A model generated the notes under the pieces. It worked only from the letters and a program-made list of their open reading frames with translations, made no database searches and was not told where the DNA came from. The position numbers were made by a program, and so were the translations under genes. This document shows positions 24,888 to 35,689 of a stretch of 64,000 bases of DNA, piece after piece (position 1 is the first letter of the stretch; every line of letters begins with the position of its first letter). This stretch comes from Diphasiastrum complanatum (taxonomy: Eukaryota > Streptophyta > Lycopodiopsida > Lycopodiales > Lycopodiaceae), in assembly GCA_029204225.1 (NCBI GenBank), contig CM055096.1, forward strand, positions 41,312,519-41,376,518, given 5' to 3'.

Positions 24888-25198
24888 ACTCACAAAGGTC
24901 TCACACTTGCAGTGTTTTACTCAAATTTGATTTCTATTCCAACTAATCACAGTTCTATCACTCCCTCACAAAGTTGGAATGAAGATAAGATGAAGTGAAA
25001 ACTACTTTCAAACAAATCTTGCCAAGAAATGGACTTGATTGTCTCTAGAAACTCACTAAGGTCTCTCTCTTGTAGTGTTTCACTCAAATTAGATTTCTAA
25101 TCCAACAAATGGACTTATAATCTCAGTTCTAGCACTCCCTCACAAGTTGGAATGAAGATAAGATGATGTGAAATCTACTTACAATCAAATCTTGCCAA
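24888..25198. repeat. Diverged direct repeat, two copies of about 140-148 bp
   Basis: Copy 1 is at 24888-25025 and copy 2 at 25051-25198. Both run from ACTCAC-AAGGTCTC through GTTGGAATGAAGATAAGATGA to AATCTTGCCAA, with indels. Confidence 0.75.
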
Positions 25199-26225
25199 TT
25201 TTGGCTATTTTTGGACAATAACATGACTTAACCTCCCTCACACTTTTTGATGTACTTTCAAGACCTATTTAACAAGTTTAGAGGACCTAATTTCAGCCTA
25301 GATTAATTAGATTTCATGACTCTATGTCAAATCTAATCAATGGCACGCAATCTTGGTAGCTTATCCTAAGATTTCCACCAAAAATTACATCAAAAGCTCA
25401 CAAATTGAATTTCTTTGGATCAAATGAATACCATGCATTAAATGTAGGTTCAGAGGTGCCCACACATGTGACGGTACGTATTTGGACCCCTACCAAGTTT
25501 GGGATCAAATCTCTTCACCAAAATCAAGATTCTAGCTTGTCCTCTCAATACTAGTTTTTAGCACCAAAACTTGCTAATGGATTTGCATTAGATCAATGGC
25601 TTATTCTCTTGTAATTGTCTTTGATTCCATGTGAAAGTATTGTACTTTAGGACCATAAATAATTCTACAAAAGATCTACAAGAGTGCTTGGATGCTTGCT
25701 TAACAATCTATAAAAAAACTAGACACAAAAAAGTTGATCTAGATTGGCAATTTGACAAACAACAAGCATTAACAATCAAAAGCATTGATCAACAATGAAA
25801 TCCGAGCCCACATGTGTGTACTATAGGCTGTATTATGGCTTTCTTCTTGAAGTTAGGTGGATTTCCAGCATTTAATAAGGAAGTTAACTCACTCTTCTTG
25901 CCCTAAGATGAAATCCTAGTCTATTTCCTAGAGTTATGCTTGGTAGGAGCATTTGTTTTTCAATGTGATATCTAAATGTCATTGATGAATAACATACTCT
26001 GCACTCAACTTGCTGATTTTGTTTCATATCCCAACCATCATCCAATAACTTGGCGATTATTTTAGCACTCAAGTCCTTACAAATAAACATTGTTTTCATT
26101 CTCCAAATATTGCATTTGGAAAAAAAATCAACAAAAATAGTAAAAGGTTGATACCAACTTAATCTATTATTCTTTGATCCAGTGCTACATTTTAATATAC
26201 TCTGAATATCAATATATAGCCTAGA
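25199..26225. other. Stretch without a recognised gene
   Basis: The minus-strand frame at 25884-26099 (71 codons) has no known domain. CACATGTG palindromes occur near 25463 and 25810. Nothing else stands out. Confidence 0.3.
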
Positions 26226-26891
26226 TCAAAAATTTTCTGAAATTGCTGCATCAAGAAAAATCCATTCCTCACTCGAAAAATCTGGTAGAGGATATGGCTC
26301 TAATCTACAAACTAAACCATTTTTATCAGGAAAATAGGTGTGATCATAAAAGAAAACTTCTAACTCTAAAAGTGATTTTGGAGAGCGACCTTTATATTGT
26401 AAAATACCGATATCCGAATGTATGACATCGATTATTCCTGCAATCGATTGAATTGTTTGCCATTCAACGAAATTTGATGGATACAAATCTGCAAAACCAA
26501 CAAAAACATCACAAGAAAAATATAATTTAAAAAAAAATGCTAACTCTAAAAAAATTAAATCTGAAAACTTACAATTGTATTTTCTTCTATCATTTGGATT
26601 CAAATCATGAATGTTGAGCTCATTGTGAAGGTAAGCATGCTAAACTAAAACTTTCGTGATAGATTGACTGACAGGTGATACTTTGTAATCCATTATCCTG
26701 CCTTTCCAACAACTTCTATATATGTTATCCAATCTTTTTCTTTTCCGGAATGAGCCTTTTGCAGAGAGATGCATCAAGATCCATTGATATTTTTAATATA
26801 TTCTTGGTATCCATTGATCTACTGCATTTTTTTCATTGCAAATATTGATTGCATCAATGGTTCCTCTTGGCCTCCGTTCATGTGTAGCCAT
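26226..26891 (-). pseudogene. Unrecognised spliced-looking coding remnant
   Basis: On the minus strand a well-formed frame ends at 26226. It reads from a splice-acceptor-like TTTGCAG just before a segment starting DLYPSNFVEWQTIQSIAG, and continues for about 88 codons (..VFFYDHTYFPDKNGLVCRL.., ..EEWIFLDAAISENF). Upstream (26891-26580), frames with MATHERRPRGTIDAIN and LNIHDLNPNDRRKYN are joined by stops or shifts, the last followed by a GT donor. The composition looks like a real protein, but I do not recognise the family. It lies next to the Ulp1-like gene and may be a captured gene or part of a transposon. Confidence 0.35.
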
Positions 26892-27241
26892 TAGTCAAAA
26901 ATACTTGTACGCAAGTTGAGAACAGAGAGAATGAAGAGATTGAGAGGTAAATCCAAGAATGACAATCCAAAAAAAGAGATAGAATGAAGAGAATGAGAGG
27001 TATACCTATGAATGACAAGAAGTTCCTAAACTACAAGGATTAGTTTACTACAGTTTATGACTATTGACGTCAAATTAACCTCGAGTGTACAATGACAGGC
27101 AGCATAAGAGTATTCGGGCAGTAACTGTGGTCCAATCACAATTGTTTGTTTTGCTCGATGGGATATTTGAAAATCACGTAAATTTGGTCGAGAAAGTTAA
27201 ATACAATTTTTAGGACCTACACCTAAGTTTAAGGTGAAAAT

Positions 27242-27623
27242 TTGACCAATTTGCTGCTATATTATAGAAGATGGATTACATGCAAAAATGTTTCGAAGCC
27301 ACTTGATCAAGATTTTGGTATAAACCCTCAAGAGCAACTTCAGATAACAGTGAAAAGAAATGACAACATCCTTGCAATGGTTGAGGTTGAGGAAGATTGG
27401 TGTCTCAATCACATTCAATCAGAACTAGAAATGTTGCAATTTGATCTACCTCAGTACTATCAATTTCGATTGAATGGTGTAAATGTACATTCTATTTCTA
27501 AGTGAATCGGTTTCAAAAAATATATTATCTAAAACAATTTCTCTTGTGCAGGTAAGAATAAGGCAGGAAGAGCATATAAAATGCAAAGACATTGGAACAT
27601 CCATTGAAAATGAAGATCCATAG
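27242..27623 (+). CDS. Unrecognised two-exon reading frame
   Basis: Exon A is open to codon 27476-27478 (QFRLNG). A GT (GTAAAT) follows at once, and an in-phase acceptor (TTGTGCAG) precedes 27552. Exon B (27552-27623) reads VRIRQEEHIKCKDIGTSIEN and ends in TAG. Exon A contains ITVKRNDNILAMVEVEEDW and LEMLQFDLPQYYQF. The alternating hydrophobic pattern is faintly like a small beta-grasp (ubiquitin-like) fold, but that is speculation. The start is not established. The spliced frame is intact at both splice sites, which argues against pure chance. Confidence 0.3.
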
Positions 27624-27737
27624 ATTATGAACAATGGAACTTTGTATTATGTCATACAATTTTTTGTATACATCATTTTTGAATATATATGAACCACTTT
27701 TTCTATGAGGCTCATTCATTTCTATGATCTCCATTTT

Positions 27738-27853
27738 CATGGTGCAGAATACAATGTAATTGCAACTAGATAATATGAGTTTTTGATAACAAGATTCATT
27801 GTCTCCTGCAGGAAATGCATTATCTCCATTGGGGAAATCTTCGGTCACTTGAA
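27738..27853 (-). pseudogene. Decayed second copy of the Ulp1-like last exon
   Basis: This minus-strand segment aligns with the last exon of the Ulp1-like gene at 28259-28399. Shared residues include PK-x-S-x-MEIMHF, QET and LVIKNSY. A TGA replaces the Cys codon near its start, and the frame ends earlier. It is a broken tandem paralogue. Confidence 0.6.
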
Positions 27854-28258
27854 CTCCATTAACCACTACAATCAGATATCGAATTGACGCTTGCCCTTGT
27901 TGAAGTCTCGTATATCAGGAGATGATCTGATCAAAGCTTTGTCGCAACAAATCTAAGTGAACTTATGTCACATGTTTGGATTGGTTGTGGCAAAGGTTTG
28001 AACAGATCATCTTTTTGAACTTATCCAAAAAACACCATGGTAAAGGCAAGGCAGACCAAGACTATGAAAAACAAACATGTAGAAAAACCATAGAAATTGA
28101 AGATGAATGAATAATAACCTGAATTAATAATAGAAAAAACAAATGTGTAAGAACAACCATAGAAAACTGTAAATATATTTCTAAAAAAAAATTCTGTACA
28201 TGTGTCTCATTCACATCAAGAGAGACCACTTTTTATCAGTATCAACTTTCTATGATCT

Positions 28259-29129
28259 CTACATCCATTTCTCCAATTGGAAGTAACTTGGTGGATAACA
28301 CTCTGCCACTGCAACTGGATATGAATTTTTGATCACAAGCTTTATGGTCTCCTGCCTGAAGTGCATTATCTCCATTAGGGAGACCTTCGGGCATTTAAAC
28401 TGAAAAAAAAAAAAAAAAACACAATTAAATGCTATTAACCAAAGATTAGTTATTCGGAATGTGATTATGAAAAAAAAACAAAAATTAAATTAAATTTTAT
28501 TAAATGAAGATTACCTCTTCCAGATTGGGAAGTCTATCTTGTAGTGCAAGCCAATTAAAAAAGTGTTTGGCATTGCATACGGTATACCAACCACAGTTGA
28601 CAGAATCAACTTGCTAGAAGGACTATAGTATCTAATATAAACGAAAGTTAGTAACCAAATATTAACACTGTGTAATATCTGGATCAACACGCAAGAGGTT
28701 ATAATAAAATCTACAATGGAAACAAGTGCGCGTCGAACCGATATCCAAAAAATATTGTTTAAATATCGGATTAGTGCGCGCGATATGAAAAGAAACCAAG
28801 CAATAATTACAAGGGCGCGTCGAGCTGATATTGAAAATTTTTTACCTCTACATCAACCATTTTCAACTTCGTAGATGCTATTGCATGTGGTACTAGAAAG
28901 AGTTCCAGTATTTTCTGGATATGGCTCTTAGCAATTCTGTGTGTATCTGTAATAGAGTTCATCTTTAAACAAACTATGCATTGTTGCATTAAAATAGACC
29001 ATGTGGCAGCATTTGCTATAAGTAATCTACCAATGAATTACCTTTTTCGTTTGAGATTTTTGCACATTTATCTACCTCATGTCCATCATCATCGTCCTTG
29101 AGTTGAGAGGTAAATTCTACCATCTGCAT
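28259..29129 (-). CDS. Ulp1/SENP-like (C48) cysteine protease, C-terminal part, four exons
   Basis: Minus-strand exons 29129-29042, 28946-28846, 28613-28515 and 28399-28259 have GT-AG boundaries and join to one open frame of 142 codons plus TAG. The third exon starts QVDSVNCGWYTVCNAKHFF. This resembles the Ulp1/SENP catalytic block Q-x(5)-[DN]-C-G-x-[FY], with the nucleophile Cys at residue 70 and the oxyanion-hole Gln at residue 64. The last exon (MEIMHFRQETIKLVI) fits the family's closing helix. Asp30, at the exon 1-2 junction (DTHRIAKSH), could be the catalytic Asp. The family's HWxL-type histidine block is not seen, so the protein is N-terminally incomplete or the ATG at 29129 is not the true start. 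Family members remove SUMO, and similar domains ride in some plant DNA transposons (MULE/CACTA). A (CT)n tract begins just upstream at 29176. Alternative: a gene fragment captured by a transposon. Confidence 0.55.
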
Positions 29130-29172
29130 AGAACTATGATTCAAGATTGTATGTCAAAGTGTCAATAACCTT

Positions 29173-29175
<3 letters not shown>

Positions 29176-29227
<52 letters not shown>
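29176..29227. repeat. (CT)n microsatellite
   Basis: About 26 CT dinucleotides, between the Ulp1-like exons and the LINE fragment. Confidence 0.95.
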
Positions 29228-29230
<3 letters not shown>

Positions 29231-29276
29231 GTCCATTTGGTATCACTATCACTGATCTCCCTTTGGGTACACACTA

Positions 29277-29630
29277 GTGTACATTAGACGTTTTTTATAT
29301 AGAGCATATCTCGACCGTACTTGGCGACACCAGCTAGGGGTTAAGCCTGACTACTACTGGACTCACTTTCTAGAGCAGAATGCCACTGGTCTTCCAGTTT
29401 TACCCCGTTATTTGTCCTCTGGACGATCACACGGTCTCCGTTTCACTTTGGGACAGTTCAAAGTCTCCTCACATTAGTTGGCTATTGAGACAGGCAGATT
29501 CCAATGTACACCTCGAGAGGAGAGACTATGTTTGCTATGTCCCTTACATGAGATAGACTCCGAGGAGCATGTCATCTTCAGAAGCCCCATATATTATGAG
29601 ATTAGAGGGAGATATCACTGTGAGGAAGAG
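29277..29630 (+). pseudogene. LINE reverse-transcriptase 3' end (zinc-binding C-terminus)
   Basis: Two in-frame pieces separated by one TAG (29475-29477) contain YYWTHFLEQNATG, LRFTLGQFKVSSH and LAIETGRFQ. They are followed by C-x2-C (CLLC) and EEHVIF-x-x-P-x-YYEIRGRYHC. This is the zinc-finger-like tail typical of one group of plant LINE polyproteins. The same tail occurs on the minus strand near 52190-52390. Everything upstream of this tail is missing. Confidence 0.75.
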
Positions 29631-29775
29631 CTGAGAGGGCTTTTCTTGATTCTCTCTGTGGAAGTACAGTTCTCAGAAAGAACTAAGTTTTCTTTCCCTT
29701 CCTTGTACAGTTGTAAATTAGTCTTTCTGACTTGTTTTCTTCAGAAGTTAAGGTACCTCTCTTTCAGTTCCGAAA

Positions 29776-31383
29776 ATGACCACTCCTTAGGGACCTGATC
29801 AACCCCCGGAGAGAGGCTTCGACGAACTTGAAACAGAAGCCTTGGCTTACAGTAAAGGGAAAGAACCTATGGAAATGGAAGAACAGGAACAGTTCGCCGA
29901 AGAACTCGACGTCATGGTTACCAAGGAGCAGTTTCTCCACTTGGTAATAGAAGTGGATGAACTGAAGTTGGCATTAGCCAATTTCAAGTCTAGTGTTGAT
30001 GACTCATTTGCTGAACTCAAAGGCTTGATTTTGAGTTCTGCGAAAGGAAGCCTTCCCTCCACTTCTCAGTTATCCCCTTCTCCACTTCCATCAGTTTCGG
30101 GTGAGACTTTGCAGTCTCACCCCAGTGTCTTTAAAGATTTAAAGCCTCCTACTTTTATCGGGGAAGAGAAGGATAGAAATGCAGATATTCTACAAACCTT
30201 CCTCAGCCAATGGAAGAACATTCATGCTCTTAAACAGACCCGTGACCATCTGCAAGCAATTGAGGCCAGTCCTTCCTTAGGGCCCATGGCCTGTAAGTGG
30301 TGGTTAAATCTCCAGGAGACTGGGCAGACTCCCCGGTCATGGAAAGCCTTTGAAGAAGCTTTCCTAAGAGAATTCCTACCAGAGAATGAACTTGATAGAG
30401 CTATATATCTCGCAGTATCGATAAGCAATTTTAAAAATTAAAAATATGGATGATAATAAAAAAATCAGAGGGTTTGTGCGAGGCCTCAAAGATGAATATA
30501 AAGTAGAGGTCCAGAGAAACTCGCCTACTACCCTTGAGCAAGCTCTCATATATGCTCAAATCTATGATGATTCAGTGGGTAGGAAGAGGGTGAGACAACA
30601 GCCCCTTTATGAGCAGCCTCTTCAGAAAGACTTTCAATTTAAAAAGAAATTTTTAAAAAGAAAGAAAGAAGATAAATTTAAAAGTGAAGCTCCTCAGAAA
30701 CGCCCTTCACTCATACAGCCCTTAAAACCAGAAGATTTTGAGAAAGCCAAACAAGAACGTTTGTGCTTTGTGTGTATGGGCAAGGGACACACAGTCATAT
30801 AGTGTCCCAAGGGGCCTTTCACTAGAAAAGATAAAAAAGATAAAAAAGATAAGAAACAAGTTCATCTTGTTCAGACTGTAAGTTTCCCCAGTGACTCGGC
30901 AACTTCCGAGATCAAAGTGTATCATGAAGATCATGAACACTGTTGCCAGCTGACCTCTGCAATGCTAGCGAGACCCTTCAGCTTTGGGCCGCATGACCTA
31001 GTACGTATGCATGGGAAAGTTGGTAACCAGTCAGTAAGAGTTATGGTTGATGATGGGGCAACCCATAATTTCATCAACTACACCCTGGTTAAAAAACTTA
31101 AACTACCAGAAGTACCTAGTCAGCATAGGTACATAGTTTCACTAGCTAAGGGTGAAGATAGAAAATCTGGGAAACTATGGTAAGTAACTTGAATCTTGGT
31201 ATTCAGGGGTACCAAGATGAAATAAACTTTCAGATAATGCACCTGGATCGCACAGACATCGTTCTCGGGAGAGATTGGCTCTACAGTTTAGGACCTTCCC
31301 TCCGCAAAAATTATTAGGAGAACACCCTCAGCTTTCAGCATAAAGGCCGAGAGATCCAGTTGCATGGGGAGCATGATGTTCCC
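29776..31383 (+). pseudogene. Ty3/gypsy element 3, gag and protease
   Basis: The frame begins at 29776 (MTTP, then a TAG) and continues as 29842-30441 with a gag N-terminus, KWWLNLQETG and an EEAFLREFLPENE capsid-type segment. After a small disruption it resumes at 30446-30802 (IRGFVRGL, TTLEQALIYAQIY) and reaches a zinc knuckle CFVCMGKGHTVI-x-C, where a TAG sits just before the last Cys (30800-30802). The protease follows (30917-31183) with VDDGATHNFINYTL: DDG instead of the usual D-[ST]-G or the plant DGGSTHNF type. It continues to ILGRDWL-like sequence (about 31255-31280). RT and RNase H are absent. The integrase to 3' LTR of a matching type lies beyond element 2, at 36224-37860. Confidence 0.75.
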
Positions 31384-31527
31384 AAGAGCATGAATGTTCT
31401 TCCATTTGCTGAGGAAGGTTTGTAGAATATCTGCATTTCTATCCTTCTCTTCCCCATTAAAAGTAGGAGGTTTTAAATCTTTAAAAACACTGGGGTGAGA
31501 CCGTAAAGTCTCACCCGAAACTGATGG
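31384..31527 (-). repeat. 144-bp inverted copy of gypsy element 3 gag
   Basis: Reverse complement of 30088-30231 with no indel and 7 mismatches by eye (about 95% identity). It forms the junction between element 3's protease and element 2's leader. Confidence 0.9.
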
Positions 31528-31616
31528 GAAAAGCGTATTTGGGGTGACGACAAAAGTCCGCTCCCTCCGATATTAAGCTTTTCTTACACTCTCTTCACTT
31601 CCTGCATTCCTTGACC
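31528..31616 (+). other. Leader remnant of gypsy element 2
   Basis: Short untranslated sequence between the inverted gag piece and the element 2 gag ATG. No 5' LTR or primer binding site of element 2 is present here, so element 2 is 5'-truncated. Confidence 0.5.
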
Positions 31617-34600
31617 ATGGATACTTCCCCTACATCTTCTGAGCCTCGCATACCGTCTTCCACTTACCTTGACGAAGTACGGCATGAATTCCGAGATCAT
31701 CTTAGGGAAGCGATGAGTGATGTACGCACTGATTTACGCCGGGAGTTACGAGAGATGTTCACTGCTCTTTCTGCCCAGATTGCTACACTATCATTACAGT
31801 CCAGTGTTTCTCCACTATCTCCACCTGTTCCCCCACAACGTACATTTCCACCACCCGAGACTCCTTCATCTTCTGGTCCTTTGCCACGAGACTTTAAGGA
31901 TAAGGTTCAGCTTACTGTGTATTCTGGGTCATCCGATGGGAATGAACTCTAGAATTGGTATACTAAGCTTGAGACCTACTTCCTTATGTTTCCTAAGACT
32001 GACATTCAGCGGATACATTTGGCTGCTTTACTTTGGAGGGCCGTGCTGCTACTTGGTGGCGCATGTTTCGCCAGACGGCTTCACACCCTGGCCTTGCTAG
32101 TTGGACAGAGTTTATGACAGCACTCCGCCTAGCGATGACTGATCCTCAGTGGCTTATTCGACAGCGCGACATCTTTCGCAGTTTATCTCACATTGGTGAC
32201 TTGGCTGCTTATACGACACGGTTTACAAAGCTTTCCTATCTATTCCCAGATATTTCTACATTGGAGCTCATCTCTCGCTACGTTGCTGGTCTACGAGGCG
32301 CACTCAGGTATGATGTTTCTTCTTTTTTTCCACTCACTCTTTCTCACGCCATCTCCCTTGCTACCGCACTGCAGCACAAGTACTCTCCCATCTCTTCCTC
32401 TGTTTCTCGTCCTTCGCGTCCTTTCACACGTCCTATTTTTTCCTCTCCATCCTCTGCTAGTCCCACATCTGTCAGTTCACCTTCGTCCACTCTTCCGTCT
32501 GCACCACGTCCTCCTTTTTCTCCTCGTCCTGTTTTTGTTCGTCGCTACTCACAGCCTGAGATGTCTGAGATCCGTGAGAAGCGCTTATGTTTCAACTGTA
32601 AGAGTCCTGATCATATCGCCCGTGATTGCCAACAGCCTGCCACTGCTACTGTCGTCTATTTCCATGATGCTGACACACCTGATGATAGTCCTGATTCTGC
32701 CATATGCCTTCATATTCTTGATGATGACCCACCTGTTGATCAATTTGCCACACCCACTGAGCCTGTTCTTGATCCCCCTAATCTAGCTGTATGCCATGCT
32801 CAGCTTGCTTATGCTACTTGGGCCGGTAAGCCGGGTCCACGCCATATCCGTCTTCGCGTACGTATCACTGGTCGTGAGTTTATTGCCCTTGTTGACACGG
32901 GTAGCACTCACTCGTTTCTCAGCAGTCATATTACTACATGCATTCATGCTATGCCAGTCACTACGCCTCATCCCCTGCATGTTGAGGTTGCCAGCGCACA
33001 CTCTTTTCCTAGCATGCAAATGTATCAGTAGCTTTTATATCGGATTGGAGACTTCCTTGGTCAGGCAGATTTTCATATTATTCCACTTACACGGTACGAT
33101 CTTATCCTCGGTGCTGATTGGTTTGCATCCCTTGGTGCGGTTACAGTAGACCAGCAGCAGACATTGACATTCTCTCATGATGGTACTCAGCATATATTTT
33201 CCGGTATTGATTCTCGGCAGGACTATCAGCTTATTTCCGGGAAGCAGTTTATACGGAGCCTCCCGAAGGCCCACTGTGCGACTATTCTTTTTGTTCAGCC
33301 AGTTCAGCCTATTGCGGATGCACCACCTTTGCCACAGGTATTTTCTGAACTGTTGCGTGAATTTGAGCATCTAGATATCCTCATTTATAGCACCACTCTC
33401 TCTCTTCATGTTCAGCACGTTCGTTCTGTTTTTGTTTTGTTAGTTACTCATCATCTGTATGATAAACGTTCTAAATGTTCTTTTGCTGTTGTACAAATCG
33501 AGTTTTTGGGCTTCTTGTTACTAATGGTACTGTTCGTCTCGACCCTTGTAAGGTTCGTTCTATTCTTTCATGGCCTGTGCCTGCTGATGTTCATGATGTT
33601 CGTATGTTTCTTGGTCTTGCTATCCATCTTCGTAAACCAGTTGCTCATTTTGCCACTCTTGCATCTCCTTTGCATGCTCTGTTGAAAAAGGAAACTTCGT
33701 TTGCTTGGACTCCCGCATGTCAGTTAGCTTTTGATACTTTGAAGGTTAAGCTTACCACTGCCCCTGTTTTATGTCTTCCAGATTTTTCCCAGCGTTTTGC
33801 TGTTGAGACTGATGCTAGTTCCACAGGATTAGGTGCTTTGTTACGTCAGCGTCAGTGTGTTATTGCATATGAATCCCGTCGTCTTCGTTCGTATGAGCAG
33901 CTCTATTCCACTCATGAAAAAGAGTTGCTTGCTATCATTTTTGCTTTAAAGAAGTGGCGTCATTATCCGTATCGTGTTTCGTTTGATGTTTTTACTGATC
34001 ACCAGTCACTTCGTTATTTGTATACACAAAAGGATCTTAGTGATCGTCAGTACCGTTGGCTTCAGTTTTTACAGTCCTTTCATTTTGATATTCATTATAA
34101 GCCTGGTAAAAGTAACGCTGCTGCTGATGCTTTGTCTCGTTTACCTGCTCTTACTTACAGTCTTGTTACGTCTCCCCACTCTTGGTATGATGATCTTCCT
34201 CAGGCTTATGCCACATGTCCAGACTTTTGTGATGTTATGTCGTCTGCCTCTCGTCCTTCCTCTCACCCTCACCAGGTTTATTCCATTGTTAATCATCGTT
34301 TGTTTCACTATGGTTCGTTATGTATTCCCAGCACTCTCGACATACGTCCACAGCTCCTTCTTGATGCCCATTCCTCTCCTGTTGGTGGCCATTTTGGTTT
34401 TCAGAAGTCCTTGTTCCGTTTGAAAGAACATTTTTATTGGCCTTCCATGAAGCATGAGCTTTCCCACCTTATTCATACTTGTGATTTTTGCCTTCGTAAC
34501 AAGTATTCCCATGAAAAACCTGGCTGTCTCCTTCAAAGTTGGCCTATTGCTTCCCGCCAATGGACTGATATATCTATGGACTTCATTTTAGGTCTTCCCC

Positions 34601-35689
34601 ATACTCAGCGTGGTCATGGCTCTTGTTTGGTGGTAGTTGATAGGTTTTCTTAACAAGCTCATTTCATACCAGTCAGACGTACTATTACAGCAAAGCAGTG
34701 TGGTCGTATATTTATTTCTGAGATTTTCCGCTTACATGGTCTCCCACGATCTATACTTACTGATCGGGATACCAAGTTTACATCAGGTTTTTGGACAGAG
34801 CTTATGCGTATCTTGGATGTTAGGATACTTATGGGCACTGCTTATCATTCTTCTGCGGATGGTCAGTCTGAGGTTATTAACCGGGTATTGGAGGATTATT
34901 TACGACATTATGTTTCTACTTCTAGTCGTGATTGGGATCAACATTTATGTTTGGCTGAGTATAGTTATAACGGTTCTGTTAGTTCCAGCACAGGTGTTTC
35001 TCCTTTCCTGCTTGCTCATGGATACTCACCAGTTCTACCCGGTATACCTGCTCCTCTAGATGATGCACCTATTACTATTTCATCTTATCTTTCGAGTGCT
35101 CGGGAGATTATTACTAGAGCTGCTACTCATTTACAGCATATTCAGCAGCGGTATAGGACCATTGTTGATCGTCATCGGCACCATGTTGAGTTTGTAGAAG
35201 GAGATACTGTTTTTCTCTGGTTACGCTTTGCTCGCCATCATTTTGTACAGGGTCTTGCTTCTACTGAGAAGCTTGCGCTGCGCTATTATGGGCCTTTTCA
35301 GATTCTTGAGCGCCTCAGTCCAGTTACATATCGTCTTGAGTTACCTGCTGCTACTCGGGCTTGTGATATCTTTCATGTCAGTTTATTACGTGCTGCTATT
35401 GAGGATGATGCTCCTCGAGATTCCTCATTTCCTACAGATCCAGAGCTTTTTCCATTCCTGCCAGTTGCTATTTTACAGGTGCGCTTATTGCATAGTCGTC
35501 GCCATCGGCAGGTTCAGTTTTTGGTCCAGTGGGATGGTCGTCCTATTGAGGAGGCTACTTGGGAGCCCATTGATGTTTTTTATCATACCCTTATCCTGGC
35601 TGATCAGGCTCGATCACTTGCAGCTACCATTGCTTCTCGGGATGCTCCAGCTTCTCTTGATGTTCCTTTCTCAGATGGGATATCTTGAT
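31617..35689 (+). pseudogene. Ty3/gypsy element 2: chromodomain gag-pol, nearly full length but disabled
   Basis: Gag starts at the ATG at 31617, with a TAG at 31950-31952 and a frameshift near 32030. It continues (32033-33031) through GRAATWWRMF to a CCHC knuckle CFNCKSPDHIARDC (32588-32629). Protease DTGS is at 32894-32905, and a TAG follows at 33029-33031. At about 33373 the protease end is joined directly to the end of the RT palm (DILIYS), so most of the RT fingers and palm, including the first part of the YxDD motif, are deleted. RT thumb and RNase H (DASSTGLGALL, TDHQSLRYL, KPGKSNAAADALSRLP) and integrase (H..H..C-x2-C; TDISMDF; LTDRDTKFTS; GQSEVINRVLED) are well preserved apart from a TAA at 34651-34653. 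A C-terminal chromodomain (FLVQWDGRPIEEATWEP, about 35515-35575) marks it as a chromovirus. The frame ends with TGA at the 3' LTR edge. Confidence 0.9.

Noticed and set aside
23146-25198. Short direct repeats considered as a CRISPR-like array
   Set aside because: There are only two copies of each repeat, units differ between places, and there are no regular spacers; the DNA is eukaryotic.
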